Of a DNA stretch of 34,361 nt, positions 7,029 to 14,864 are shown piece after piece. Position 1 is the stretch's first letter. The number at the start of each line of letters is the position of its first letter. The notes under the pieces are model-generated. The model was not told where the DNA came from, did no database searches, and worked only from the letters and a program-made list of their open reading frames with translations. The stretch is from Bacillota bacterium (GTDB lineage: Bacteria; Bacillota; Clostridia; Christensenellales; CAG-138). Location of the stretch: the NCBI GenBank assembly GCA_016282255.1, contig JAEEKE010000112.1, positions 1-34,361 of the forward strand, given 5' to 3'. The translations under genes and the position numbers were made by a program.

Positions 7029-7745
7029 ATGAGCCGTTTGAACGATCTATGGGAATATCAGAGCCGGGAGCTGCAGCTCCTCAAGCTCACGAAAGAGATG
7101 AAATCCTCGCCCGCCTACCAGAAGAAGACCAAGCTTCACAAGATCCTGACGGATCACCAGAACAGGATCCATGAATATGAGGAGGAGCTCAAGAGCCACA
7201 CCGAGCAGATCGCCGCGCTCGAGACCCAGCTCAGCCAGCAGCTGCACGAATACGAGCTTGAGAATTCGGAGCTTGAGACCATGCAGCAGGACGAGGAGGT
7301 CACCGCGGAAGAGCTGACCGAAAGCCGCAAGTCCATCGAGAAGCTCTGCGGAAAGATCAACGCACTTAACCGCGATCTGACCAAGCTTATTGCGTGGTGC
7401 GAGGAGATCACCCAGAACATCACCAAGACCTTCTCGGACGCCAAGCGCGCAAAGCTCGATTACGACGCCGTGCGCACCGTCTGCGATGCCGAAAAGGAGA
7501 ACTTCGCGCCGAAGATAAACGAGCTTAAAAAGGAGCTCGAGGAGCGCAAGGCCTCCATTCCCCCCGAACTGATGAAGGAGTATGAAGCGCTTCGCAAGAA
7601 CTACAGCATGCCCGTGGCAAAGGTCGCCAGCGGCCAGTGCACCGGCTGCTATATGAAGCTTTCCTCCGTGGTGGAAAAGCGCGTGGCGAGCGGAAGCGCG
7701 ATCGTCCGCTGCGAGAACTGCGGAAGACTGCTGTTTATGGAATGA
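7029..7745 (+). CDS. Coiled-coil C4 zinc-ribbon protein (CT398/CdsZ-like)
   Basis: 238 residues. Residues ~15-185 are almost entirely charged heptad-like helix, so a long coiled-coil hairpin is expected. The C-terminus is a four-cysteine zinc ribbon, CTGCYMKL ... CENCGRLLF. This architecture matches the zf-RING_7 family found next to nif3 and rnpB in many Firmicutes. A nucleic-acid-related role is often assumed, without proof. GGGAGG lies a few bases before the ATG. The stop codon is within about five bases of the RNase P RNA gene. Confidence 0.88.
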   Translation: MSRLNDLWEYQSRELQLLKLTKEMKSSPAYQKKTKLHKILTDHQNRIHEYEEELKSHTEQIAALETQLSQQLHEYELENSELETMQQDEEVTAEELTESRKSIEKLCGKINALNRDLTKLIAWCEEITQNITKTFSDAKRAKLDYDAVRTVCDAEKENFAPKINELKKELEERKASIPPELMKEYEALRKNYSMPVAKVASGQCTGCYMKLSSVVEKRVASGSAIVRCENCGRLLFME

Positions 7746-7748
7746 GGA

Positions 7749-8081
7749 TATGATCGAGTAAGCCAAGTGACCGCGCCAAGTGCGAGGAAAGTCCGAGCTC
7801 CAAAGGACAGAGTGCCGGATAACACCCGGTGAAGGCGACTTCAAGGAAAGTGCAACAGAAATAAACCGCCGCTTTGCGGTAAGGATGGAAAGGCGGGGTA
7901 AGAGCCCACCGACGCCGCGGTAACGCAGCGTGCCATGTAAACCCCACTCGGAGCAAGATTGATATGGGAGCATTCAATGGCTGTCCGTCACGCTCCCCGT
8001 AATCGCTGGAATGGGCAGGTAACTGTTCATCAAGATAGATGGTCACATAAACAGAACTCGGCTTACGGCTTGCTCGAAGCA
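7749..8081 (+). ncRNA. rnpB: RNase P RNA (class A)
   Basis: The ribozyme that matures tRNA 5' ends. The conserved core is plain: GCGAGGAAAGTCCGAGCTCC (CR I region), ACAGAAATAAACCGCC, GGTAAGGATGGAAAGGCGGG, and AGAACTCGGCTTACGG near the 3' end (CR V region). GAGTAAGCC at the 5' end pairs with GGCTTGCTC at the 3' end to close P1. The layout is class A (ancestral) rather than the Bacillus class B. Ends are set from P1 and may be off by a few bases. It begins almost at the stop codon of the zinc-ribbon gene, so it is either cotranscribed and processed or uses a promoter inside that gene. Confidence 0.96.
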
Positions 8082-8084
8082 TAT

Positions 8085-8115
8085 GCCCGCGGTTAGCGCC
8101 GCGGGCTTTTTCTTT
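8085..8115 (+). terminator. rnpB terminator
   Basis: GCCCGCGG pairs perfectly with CCGCGGGC over a six-base loop, followed by TTTTTCTTT. Confidence 0.92.
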
Positions 8116-8191
8116 GCCCGTTTTCATAACCTTTTTGGACAGCGCATATAGAATTATAAGCACCCGCCCGAGCGGGATACCGGAGGTGGAC

Positions 8192-9115
8192 ATGGAATAC
8201 AGGCCGAGAAGGAACGTTAAGAGCCGCAGAAGGCGGTTTCACGGCAGGACATACGCCGGCGGCGCGGCAAGAGAAAGCGCGGCCCGCGGCGAGGGCGCGT
8301 TCGGGACCTTCGTGCTGCTGCTCCTATTAGCGGCGCTCGTCTACGTTTTCGTCGCGACGCCGGTCGGTGCGTTCGTGCTGGGCTTTTTCAAGGCCAAGGG
8401 CGCGGGGAATGAAGCGCCTCTGCCGACGCGCGTGCCGGATACCGCTCCCCCGCCCTCCGGTCAGACCGCGCTGACGGAGACGGTGAAGCTTCCGGGGCTG
8501 GAGCTCTATGCGCTCGAGATGGGCCGCTATGATACACTTGAGGATGCGCGCTCGCTGATAAACAGCCTGCGCTCGCTCGGCGCGGCGGGCTACGGGCTTG
8601 CGAGCGGGGAGGGCTACCGCATACTCGCCTCGGGCTACGGCACCGAGGCCGCGGCGGCGAGCGTTAAAGACAGGCTTTTTTCGCAGGGCTACGACTGCAC
8701 GCTGTATAAGCTGGAAGCGGACGAGGTGGATATAGACGTCACCGCGGACGAAACGAGGCTTGGGGCCGTGCGCGCGGCGGCGGCGCTCGCGCGTTCGCTG
8801 ATAGACGAGCTTTCGGAGCAGGTGCTTCGCTTCGATACCGAGGAACGCGGCACGGAATACGGCAAGGCGATTGTGGGCGAGCTGCTTGAAAGGATCAGGG
8901 AGGTGCGCTCCAGGCTTTCGCCGCTCAGCGATCCCGGCGGCGCCGTGAAGCTGCTCGACGGCTACTTCATGGAGCTTGCGGCCTGCGCCTCGGAGCTCGG
9001 TTCGCTTTCCGTGGACCGCGTGACGTTCAGCGGAAGGCTCAAGAGCATGCAGCTTGAAGCCGCGGACCGCTATATCCGGCTGCTTGCGGCCCTGTCCTCG
9101 CTCGCTTCCCCTTGA
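8192..9115 (+). CDS. Single-pass membrane protein with SPOR-like domain
   Basis: 307 residues. A basic cytoplasmic tail (RPRRNVKSRRRRFHGR) precedes one membrane helix (FGTFVLLLLLAALVYVFVATPVGAFVLGFF, residues ~30-60), then a Pro/Thr linker. Next comes a ~75-residue region of SPOR type (LELYALEMGRYDTLEDARSL, YRILASGYGTEAAAASVKDRL). SPOR domains bind denuded peptidoglycan at division sites. The last ~120 residues are helical and unfamiliar. The order (basic tail, one helix, SPOR) resembles SpoIIB, but I cannot assign that name. GGAGG before the ATG at 8192 decides the start. Its 3' end overlaps the convergent Spo0A-C-like gene by 46 bases. Confidence 0.75.
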   Translation: MEYRPRRNVKSRRRRFHGRTYAGGAARESAARGEGAFGTFVLLLLLAALVYVFVATPVGAFVLGFFKAKGAGNEAPLPTRVPDTAPPPSGQTALTETVKLPGLELYALEMGRYDTLEDARSLINSLRSLGAAGYGLASGEGYRILASGYGTEAAAASVKDRLFSQGYDCTLYKLEADEVDIDVTADETRLGAVRAAAALARSLIDELSEQVLRFDTEERGTEYGKAIVGELLERIREVRSRLSPLSDPGGAVKLLDGYFMELAACASELGSLSVDRVTFSGRLKSMQLEAADRYIRLLAALSSLASP

Positions 9116-9462
9116 TCGGGCGAGCTCAGCCTTCTGTTCAGCTCGAGCGCGAGCCTGAAGATGAATTCATAGAGCTGCGGCGGATAGCCTTCCCCGTTCT
9201 TCGGGCAGAGCCTGCGGAGCGCGGTATTGCCGCGCGTCTCCCATGCGGTCCGCAGGGCATAGAGCATGTCGCGGCGCACGTTTTCGGGATCGAGGCCTAG
9301 GCTTTCGGCGACGAGCGCTATGGGCCTGACCTTTCGGGTATAGAACCGGGCGGGATCCTCGGCAACGGCGCCTATCGCATAGGCGAGAAAGGCAAAGCCG
9401 GTCAGCTGCGGATAGAAACCGAGCTCCAGGAGCAAGTAGGCCGAGCAGTCCGCCTTCTTCAT
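9070..9462 (-). CDS. Stand-alone Spo0A C-terminal (DNA-binding) domain protein
   Basis: 130 residues that align by eye with the Spo0A effector domain and nothing else. LLLELGFYPQLTGFAFLAYAI matches the first helices (LHEIGVPAHIKGYxYLREAI in Spo0A). VRPIALVAESLGLDPENVRRDMLYALRTAWETRGN matches the recognition-helix region (IAxKFxTTxSRVERAIRHAIEVAWxRG). There is no receiver domain or phosphorylation site. It could bind 0A-box-like DNA without phosphorelay control, or have drifted to other targets. The ATG at 9462 is chosen over one 11 codons upstream because an AGGACGG lies before it; this is not certain. Its 3' end overlaps the SPOR gene convergently. Confidence 0.75.
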   Translation of the reverse strand: MKKADCSAYLLLELGFYPQLTGFAFLAYAIGAVAEDPARFYTRKVRPIALVAESLGLDPENVRRDMLYALRTAWETRGNTALRRLCPKNGEGYPPQLYEFIFRLALELNRRLSSPDQGEASEDRAASSRI

Positions 9463-9513
9463 TTCAGCACCCGTCCTATGTGTTTTTTCGGGCATGCGCC
9501 GCCCGATGATACT

Positions 9514-9542
9514 ATCGTAGCACGGATTTTCTGTATGAGCAA
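9514..9542 (-). promoter_or_regulatory. Candidate promoter of the Spo0A-C-like gene
   Basis: On the minus strand TTGCTC, a 17-base spacer and TACGAT, about 50 bases before the chosen ATG. Both boxes match the sigma-A consensus only partly. Confidence 0.5.
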
Positions 9543-9637
9543 ATGCGAAAAAACGTTATATCGCCGTCTCCGTCCCCGCGGATCATTTCTTCCGGGACCT
9601 GCATAAATGTACAATATGTTTGCATTTTGCGTCAAAG

Positions 9638-9659
9638 AGGCCGGGCAACGGCCTTTTTT
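9638..9659 (+). terminator. Orphan terminator upstream of spoVT
   Basis: AGGCCG-GGCAA-CGGCCT followed by five Ts on the plus strand. No plus-strand gene ends upstream, because the neighbour on that side is transcribed away. It may end readthrough from the SPOR gene (antisense to the Spo0A-C gene), a short RNA, or a spoVT leader. Confidence 0.65.
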
Positions 9660-9747
9660 CGCGTCCGTGCAGAAAAAAACGCATAATGAAGGCGCGGCTA
9701 TCAAATACTGGATCTGAAAAAACGCTTTTTGCGATCAGGAGGTTTTC

Positions 9748-10323
9748 ATGAAAGCAACCGGAATCGTGCGGCGCATCGACGAGCTCGGGCGCGTGGTGAT
9801 ACCGAAGGAGATACGGCGCACGCTGCGCATACGCGAGGGCGACGCGCTGGAGATCTACACCGACCGCGACGGCGGCGTGATACTGCGCAAATACTCGATG
9901 ATAGGCGAGCTTGCGGCCTTCGCCGCCGAATACTGCGACACGCTGCGGCAGTCGGTCGGTCACACCGCGCTGATCTGCGACAAGGACGCGGTCGTCGCCT
10001 GCCGCAGCGTTTCAAGGCGCGACCAGGCCCCGCCCTCCCCCATCGCGCCGGAACGGCCGATCAGCGACGAGCTGGAGGCCGCGATCTCCGCCCGCAGGAC
10101 GGTCAATTTATGCGCCGAAAACGGCGATGCACTTCTGCCGCTGACGCGCGGGGACGAGAAAAGCGGCTATACGGCCGAGCTGATCGCTCCGATCATCGCA
10201 TCGGGCGACGCCGTCGGCGCGGTCATACTGCTTTCGAAGGAGCAGGGGACCGTTTTCGATCAGACGGAGGTCAAGGTGGCGGAGACCGCCGCGGCGTTCC
10301 TCGGCAGGCAGACGGCGAACTGA
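9748..10323 (+). CDS. spoVT: Stage V sporulation protein T
   Basis: Forespore transcription factor that tunes sigma-G genes and spore germination properties. Residues ~1-50 are the AbrB-type swapped-hairpin DNA-binding domain, almost canonical (MKATGIVRRIDELGRVVIPKEIRRTLRIREGDALEIY). Residues ~55-190 form a GAF-like sensor domain ending in VKVAETAAAFLGRQ. At 191 residues it is slightly longer than the Bacillus protein (178). AGGAGG lies six bases before the ATG. A convincing sigma-G promoter was not found. The stop codon directly abuts that of the convergent next gene. Confidence 0.93.
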   Translation: MKATGIVRRIDELGRVVIPKEIRRTLRIREGDALEIYTDRDGGVILRKYSMIGELAAFAAEYCDTLRQSVGHTALICDKDAVVACRSVSRRDQAPPSPIAPERPISDELEAAISARRTVNLCAENGDALLPLTRGDEKSGYTAELIAPIIASGDAVGAVILLSKEQGTVFDQTEVKVAETAAAFLGRQTAN

Positions 10324-11076
10324 TCAGCCGAGGGCGGCTATATCGCCGAAATAGTCCGAGATCGTCCAGTCGGGGAGGCGGACTATCCTCGAAAGCAGCC
10401 TGACGCCGGTTTTCGGCGCCTCCTCGGGACGGTTCACGCCGCTGCCGTAGGTGAACACGGTGAGCGCCGTATCGGGAAGACCGTTTTCGGTCGGATCGAG
10501 GGAGAGCCTGCCTATGCCTGTCTGCACGAAGCAGGCGCAGCGCGCGCCGTATCTCAGGGCATATTCGAGCTGCGCGCGGGAGAGCGTCCTTAAAAGCGCG
10601 ACCTGATTTTCCATGCCGCCGAAGCCGATCGCGGGCTCGATAAGGCCCTCGCCGGAAGCCGCGCCGAGCAGGCGGATATCGTCCGCTTCCCGGACGGAGT
10701 TCTGAACGACCGCCGCTCGGGCGCCCTTAGCCCTTATAAGCGAAAGCAGCGCCCCGAGATCCGGGCAGCTTTCGATTATCAGCATCACGCCCCCGCCGCC
10801 CTCCTTCGGCAGCAGGAACGGGAGGCCGAGGCCGCGGATAAAGTCGATATCGTCCGCAAGCATGCGAAGGTCCTTCACGTCCCGTATGCGGTAGGAGATC
10901 GCGACGACGCCGCTTTGAAGCGCCGCCGAAGCCGGGACCGAGGCGCGGGGCGCGATGAGCACCGCCGCGGCGGCGAACACGGCGACCGCAGCGAGCGTCA
11001 GGCAGGCGCTGAAGACGCGTCTTGCCGCGGTTTTGCTAAAAGCTTCGCCGATCCCGCTCTTTATATTCAAAAGCAT
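10324..11076 (-). CDS. Membrane-anchored protein, possibly a degenerate NodB-like fold
   Basis: 250 residues: a signal-anchor helix (residues ~20-42, FSACLTLAAVAVFAAAAVLIAP) then an extracytoplasmic domain. The pattern VVAISYRIRDVKDLRMLADDIDFIRGLGLPFLLP then VMLIIESCPDLGALLSLIRAKGARA is reminiscent of polysaccharide deacetylases, where the second strand normally carries the catalytic DD; here it reads IIES. If the relation is real, the catalytic site is lost and the protein would be non-enzymatic. This is a weak structural guess. AGAGGAG precedes the ATG. It shares its upstream region with the divergent zinc protein and abuts spoVT convergently. Confidence 0.65.
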   Translation of the reverse strand: MLLNIKSGIGEAFSKTAARRVFSACLTLAAVAVFAAAAVLIAPRASVPASAALQSGVVAISYRIRDVKDLRMLADDIDFIRGLGLPFLLPKEGGGGVMLIIESCPDLGALLSLIRAKGARAAVVQNSVREADDIRLLGAASGEGLIEPAIGFGGMENQVALLRTLSRAQLEYALRYGARCACFVQTGIGRLSLDPTENGLPDTALTVFTYGSGVNRPEEAPKTGVRLLSRIVRLPDWTISDYFGDIAALG

Positions 11077-11089
11077 GGTAAAACTCCTC

Positions 11090-11117
11090 TTGCATTATTA
11101 CGGTTTTAATCTATAAT
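11090..11117 (+). promoter_or_regulatory. Sigma-A-like promoter for the small zinc protein
   Basis: TTGCAT, a 16-base spacer and TATAAT, 34 bases before the ATG. Confidence 0.7.
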
Positions 11118-11151
11118 AGTGTATGATGAAATATGCAGGGGAGGGACCGAA

Positions 11152-11373
11152 ATGCGCTGCAGCTGCAAGAATTGCGGAGTCTATATGATCCAGTCCGACG
11201 ACGGGCACCTGGGCTGCGTCTGCCCCGAGTGCGGCGCCCGCTGCCGGGACTGCCTGGGCACGAACAGCGTGATAAGCGCGGAGTTCTTTGAAAAGCTGAG
11301 GACCGACCCCGCCATGGCCGAGCTGTTTATGAAGCGCCTCGGCGATGACAGCGAGGACGGCGAGGACGAATAG
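11152..11373 (+). CDS. Small zinc-ribbon protein of unknown function
   Basis: 73 residues. The N-terminal half has seven cysteines in a ribbon-like order (CSCKNCGVYMIQ ... CVCPECGARCRDCLG), so zinc binding is very likely. The C-terminal half is a short helix (SAEFFEKLRTDPAMAELFMKRLG) with an acidic tail. The start is the ATG at 11152 with GGGGAGGG upstream; the longer ORF-track start overlaps the transcription start region. It has its own promoter and terminator, so it is monocistronic. No function is known to me. Confidence 0.8.
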   Translation: MRCSCKNCGVYMIQSDDGHLGCVCPECGARCRDCLGTNSVISAEFFEKLRTDPAMAELFMKRLGDDSEDGEDE

Positions 11374-11385
11374 GACATGCAAAAT

Positions 11386-11410
11386 GCCCGCCCCGATGAA
11401 CGGAGCGGGC
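11386..11410. terminator. Bidirectional terminator between zinc protein and threonine aldolase
   Basis: GCCCGCCCCG-ATGAA-CGGAGCGGGC, with a T-rich stretch on the plus-strand side and AAAA on the other, placed between two convergent genes. Confidence 0.75.
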
Positions 11411-11428
11411 GATTCTTTGTTTTTGGCT

Positions 11429-12454
11429 TTAGAGCAGCTTCGCGAGCTCGTCGATGCTCTCAGGCTTCGTCGCCCAGCTCGTGCAGAAGCGAACGATGCT
11501 GTTTTCATCGTCGAACCTGTCCCAGAAGCTGAACGCGACGCTTTCGCGCAGCTTTTTGATCTGCCCGTTCGGCATGATCACGAACTGCTGGTTCGTGGGC
11601 GAATCGATATAGAGCCGGCAGCCCTTCTCAAGCAGCAGGGCGCGGAGCTTTCCGGCCATCTCGATCGCGTGGCGGCCGAGCCTGAAATAGAGGCCGTCGG
11701 TGAACAGAACGTCGAACTGGACGCCGGTCAGCCTGCCCTTGGCGAGCAGGGCGCCGCGCTGTTTGATCAGCGTGACAAAATGCCTGGGCGCGTTCCCGTG
11801 CGTGAATACGACTGCCTCGCCGATCAGCGCGCCGCATTTGGTGCCGCCGATATAGAAGACGTCGGCAAGGTGCGCAAGCTCGGGAAGGGTCAGGTCGCAG
11901 GCCGCGCTCTCGAGACCGTAGGCGAGGCGGGCGCCGTCGATATAGAGCGGGAGGCCGAATTCGCGGCAGACGGCGGAGAGGCCGAAGAGCTCGTCCCGGG
12001 AGTAGAGCGTGCCGAGCTCGGTCGGGAACGAGATATAGACCATGCCCGGGAACACCATGTGCTCGTTGTTCGCGTCCGCAAAGAACGCTGACAGGAAGGC
12101 CCTGACCTCTTCGGAGGAGAGCTTCCCCTCATGCGAGGGGAGCGTTAAAACCTTATGCCCGGTGTATTCGATCGCGCCGGCCTCGTGGACGCTGACGTGC
12201 CCTGTCGAAGCGGCGATGACGCCCTCCTCCTGCCGGAGCATGGAGGAGATCACGATCTGATTGGCGGAGGTGCCGCCCGAGAGCAGGAAGACCTCGGCAT
12301 TCGGAGCGGCGCAGGCCTCGCGGATCCTCGCCTTGGCGGAGAGGCTTATCGCGTCCGTACCGTAGCCGGGCAGGGGCTCGAAATTGGTTTTTTCAAGGGC
12401 TTCGAGGATCGCCGGATGCGCGCCTTCGATATAGTCGCTTTCAAAAGACAGCAT
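11429..12454 (-). CDS. Low-specificity L-threonine aldolase family enzyme
   Basis: PLP-dependent enzyme of fold type I, 341 residues, the usual length. Family landmarks are GYGTDAISLSAKARIREA near the N-terminus, FLLSGGTSANQIVISSM, LYIDGARLAYGLES, and the PLP-lysine motif FYIGGTKCGAL. It would cleave threonine or allo-threonine to glycine and acetaldehyde, although related beta-eliminating lyases share these motifs. ACGGAGAAAAC precedes the ATG. It follows the WYL regulator gene by 29 bases on the same strand, so that regulator may be cotranscribed with it, possibly from the radA transcript. Confidence 0.9.
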   Translation of the reverse strand: MLSFESDYIEGAHPAILEALEKTNFEPLPGYGTDAISLSAKARIREACAAPNAEVFLLSGGTSANQIVISSMLRQEEGVIAASTGHVSVHEAGAIEYTGHKVLTLPSHEGKLSSEEVRAFLSAFFADANNEHMVFPGMVYISFPTELGTLYSRDELFGLSAVCREFGLPLYIDGARLAYGLESAACDLTLPELAHLADVFYIGGTKCGALIGEAVVFTHGNAPRHFVTLIKQRGALLAKGRLTGVQFDVLFTDGLYFRLGRHAIEMAGKLRALLLEKGCRLYIDSPTNQQFVIMPNGQIKKLRESVAFSFWDRFDDENSIVRFCTSWATKPESIDELAKLL

Positions 12455-12483
12455 GTTTTCTCCGTTTCGGTCGGGCGGCCGGT

Positions 12484-13458
12484 TCAGACGCCGTAGGGGT
12501 TGGCTTTTATCATGTCTATCGCCCTTTGGCGGACGCTTTCGGGCTCAAGGATCTCAACGTCGGAAAGGTACTGCATGGTCCAGTACAGCATGCCGTCCGG
12601 CACGGTCCTGACGCGGGCGATGAAGTATTCGTCGTCCAGCGGTTCGATGCGCACGCCGGCGCCGAACTGGTCGACGATGCTGCCGACGGCGCTGTTCCTG
12701 CAGCGCAGCTTGATATTGATCGGCTCGCCGGCATAGGCGTAGACCGTCTTGCGCGCGGTGTTGATATCGACCTTGGAGGGCGGGAAATCGACGGGCTTAT
12801 CGAGGATGCGGATATCCTTCATCAGGTCGATGCGGTAGAAGCTGAGATCCTCCTTGCCCTCCTTGATGCAGAGCAGATAATACTTTTTATTGTCGCACAC
12901 CATGCTGTAGGGGCTGACCGTGTAGCGCTCCTTCCTGCGGGGATGCAGGCGCTTGTCGAGGCCGTACTGCATATAGACGAAATCGACCTTGACCTTGTCC
13001 GCGATCGCGGTCTCGAGGCTGTCGATATTGAAGAACACGGTGCGGTTCTGGGTCTTCTTATCCGGCTCGGAGGCGAAGAGATGCTTATAGAGCCGCTTCT
13101 GATGCACGCTGCAGGTCGACTGGAGCTTTTCGATAAGGTCGAAAGTCTGCTTCTGCGGGATCGAATCCATCGAATAGACCGCATCCATCATCAGGCGCAG
13201 CTCGGAGGGCTCGAAGAGGCGCGTGCGCAGGAAATAGCCCTTGCGGTTCTCCTCGAAATCCGAGATATCGTACTTTAGCTTCTGCAGGGTCTTCACGGAA
13301 CTGTAGATCGTCCTCCGGTCGATGCGCAGGCCGAACTCGTCGTTGAAGCGGCCGATGATATCCTTCATGGTGAGGATATGCTCCTCGTCGGAATACTGCT
13401 CGAGTATCCGGTAGAGGCAGATGGTATTCGCTTTGTCGGTCAGTTTTTCGTCGATCAT
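12484..13458 (-). CDS. WYL-domain transcriptional regulator (full length)
   Basis: 324 residues with the complete three-part layout: N-terminal winged helix (residues ~10-80, MKDIIGRFNDEFGLRIDRRTIYSSVKTL), WYL domain (~140-220, VKVDFVYMQYGLDKRLHPR ... RYTVSPYSMVCDNKKYYLLC ... FYRIDLMKDI), and a WCX-type C-terminal domain ending in YLSDVEILEPESVRQRAIDMI. Such proteins respond to unknown ligands, often nucleic-acid or nucleotide-like. CGGAG spaced seven bases before the second in-frame ATG decides the start over the ORF-track start six codons earlier. It sits between radA and threonine aldolase. Unlike the WYL protein at 283-1059, this one is intact. Confidence 0.9.
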   Translation of the reverse strand: MIDEKLTDKANTICLYRILEQYSDEEHILTMKDIIGRFNDEFGLRIDRRTIYSSVKTLQKLKYDISDFEENRKGYFLRTRLFEPSELRLMMDAVYSMDSIPQKQTFDLIEKLQSTCSVHQKRLYKHLFASEPDKKTQNRTVFFNIDSLETAIADKVKVDFVYMQYGLDKRLHPRRKERYTVSPYSMVCDNKKYYLLCIKEGKEDLSFYRIDLMKDIRILDKPVDFPPSKVDINTARKTVYAYAGEPINIKLRCRNSAVGSIVDQFGAGVRIEPLDDEYFIARVRTVPDGMLYWTMQYLSDVEILEPESVRQRAIDMIKANPYGV

Positions 13459-13500
13459 TTTATACTCCGATAGCATAGCGGCAGGGCCGCTTGTTTTTTA

Positions 13501-14850
13501 TCAGTTATCGATGAAGCAGAGGAAGGCGTCGCGCAGATAGCGCACCCTGATAAGGTCCATGCCCTCCCAGTCCTTTAGCTTGGATGAAGCGGGGATCACT
13601 GCGTGCTTATAGCCGAGGCGCGCGCATTCGGCGACGCGGTTCTGCAGCCTGTCCACCGGGCGGATCTCGCCCGTCAGGCTCAGCTCGCCGATCACCGCGG
13701 TGCTTTCGGGGAGCTTGCGGTCGAACACGGAGCCCGCCACGGCGAGGGCGACGGCAAGGTCCGCGCCCCGGTCGTCGATGCGGATGCCGCCGACCGCGTT
13801 GGTATAGACGTCCTTATCGCCTATCCTGAGGCCTCCGCGGCGTTCGAGGACCGCGATGAGCAGCATCAGGCGGTTCGTATCCATGCCGGCGGCGACCCTG
13901 CGGGGGTTGGAGAACGAGGTGGGATTGAGCAGGGACTGGACCTCGACGATGATCGGGCGGTTGCCCTCCATGATGCAGGTCACGGCGCAGCCCGTGTCGT
14001 TGCCGCCGGTCACGAAGAGGCCCGCGGTATTCTCCACCTGGGAGAGCCCCTCCTGCCCCATCTCGAAGATGCCGATCTCGTTCGTGGAGCCGAAGCGGTT
14101 CTTGACCGCGCGCAGGAGGCGGAGCTGATCGTGCCTGTCGCCCTCGAAATAGAGGACGGTATCGACCATGTGCTCGAGCAGCCTCGGGCCGGCGATGGCG
14201 CCGTCTTTGGTGACGTGGCCGACGATGAACACCGCGCAGGCGTTGGTCTTGGCGATGCGCGTCAGCGCCGTGGTGGCCTCGCGGATCTGCGTCACGCTGC
14301 CGGAGGCGTTGCTGAGCTCCGGCGCGGTCATGGTCTGGATCGAATCGATGACGAGGAACCGTGGCTTGAGGCGGTCGACCTCGGCCTCGATCGCGTCGAT
14401 GGAGGTCTCGGTCATGATGAGGAGCTCGGGATCGACGCCGCAGCGGGAGGCGCGGAGCTTGAGCTGGGCTTTGGATTCCTCGCCCGAAACGTAGAGCACC
14501 GGGCCGTGCGCCATCAGGTTGCTGGCGGCCTGGAGCAAGAGCGTGCTCTTGCCGATGCCCGGATCGCCGCCGACGAGCACGGTCGAGCCCGCGACGACGC
14601 CTCCGCCGAGGACGCGGTCAAACTCGGAGATGCCGGTCGACGTCCTCGCGGCGTCCCTCTCGGTGACGGAGCCGACGGTCACGGCGCGCGCATTGCCGCC
14701 GAGCCGCCTTCCGCCCGACGCCGGTTGAGCGGCGGCCGTCACTTCTACGAGCGTGTTCCAGCTGCCGCACTGGGGGCAGCAGCCCATCCATTTGACGGTC
14801 TCGTAGCCGCATTCGCCGCAGACGTATTTGGTTTTATCCTTTGAAGCCAT
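13501..14850 (-). CDS. radA: DNA repair protein RadA/Sms
   Basis: RecA-related helicase that extends D-loops and processes recombination intermediates. 449 residues in the normal order: C4 zinc finger (CGECGYETVKWMGCCPQCG, residues ~10-28), Walker A GGDPGIGKST (~95), the RadA-specific KNRFGSTNEIG motif (~250), and the Lon-like C-terminal domain with DRGADLAVALAVAGS and ELSLTGEIRPV. All key residues are present. It begins 14 bases after the stop of the upstream propeller-like gene and has only a weak ribosome site, so translation may be coupled. Confidence 0.97.
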   Translation of the reverse strand: MASKDKTKYVCGECGYETVKWMGCCPQCGSWNTLVEVTAAAQPASGGRRLGGNARAVTVGSVTERDAARTSTGISEFDRVLGGGVVAGSTVLVGGDPGIGKSTLLLQAASNLMAHGPVLYVSGEESKAQLKLRASRCGVDPELLIMTETSIDAIEAEVDRLKPRFLVIDSIQTMTAPELSNASGSVTQIREATTALTRIAKTNACAVFIVGHVTKDGAIAGPRLLEHMVDTVLYFEGDRHDQLRLLRAVKNRFGSTNEIGIFEMGQEGLSQVENTAGLFVTGGNDTGCAVTCIMEGNRPIIVEVQSLLNPTSFSNPRRVAAGMDTNRLMLLIAVLERRGGLRIGDKDVYTNAVGGIRIDDRGADLAVALAVAGSVFDRKLPESTAVIGELSLTGEIRPVDRLQNRVAECARLGYKHAVIPASSKLKDWEGMDLIRVRYLRDAFLCFIDN

Positions 14851-14864
14851 ATAAGCGCTTTGTT

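Noticed and set aside
13478-13498. GCGGC-AGG-GCCGC hairpin with a T-tract
   Set aside because: The T-tract is on the plus strand, but radA and the WYL gene on both sides are read on the minus strand, so it does not end either of them; no plus-strand transcript is apparent.
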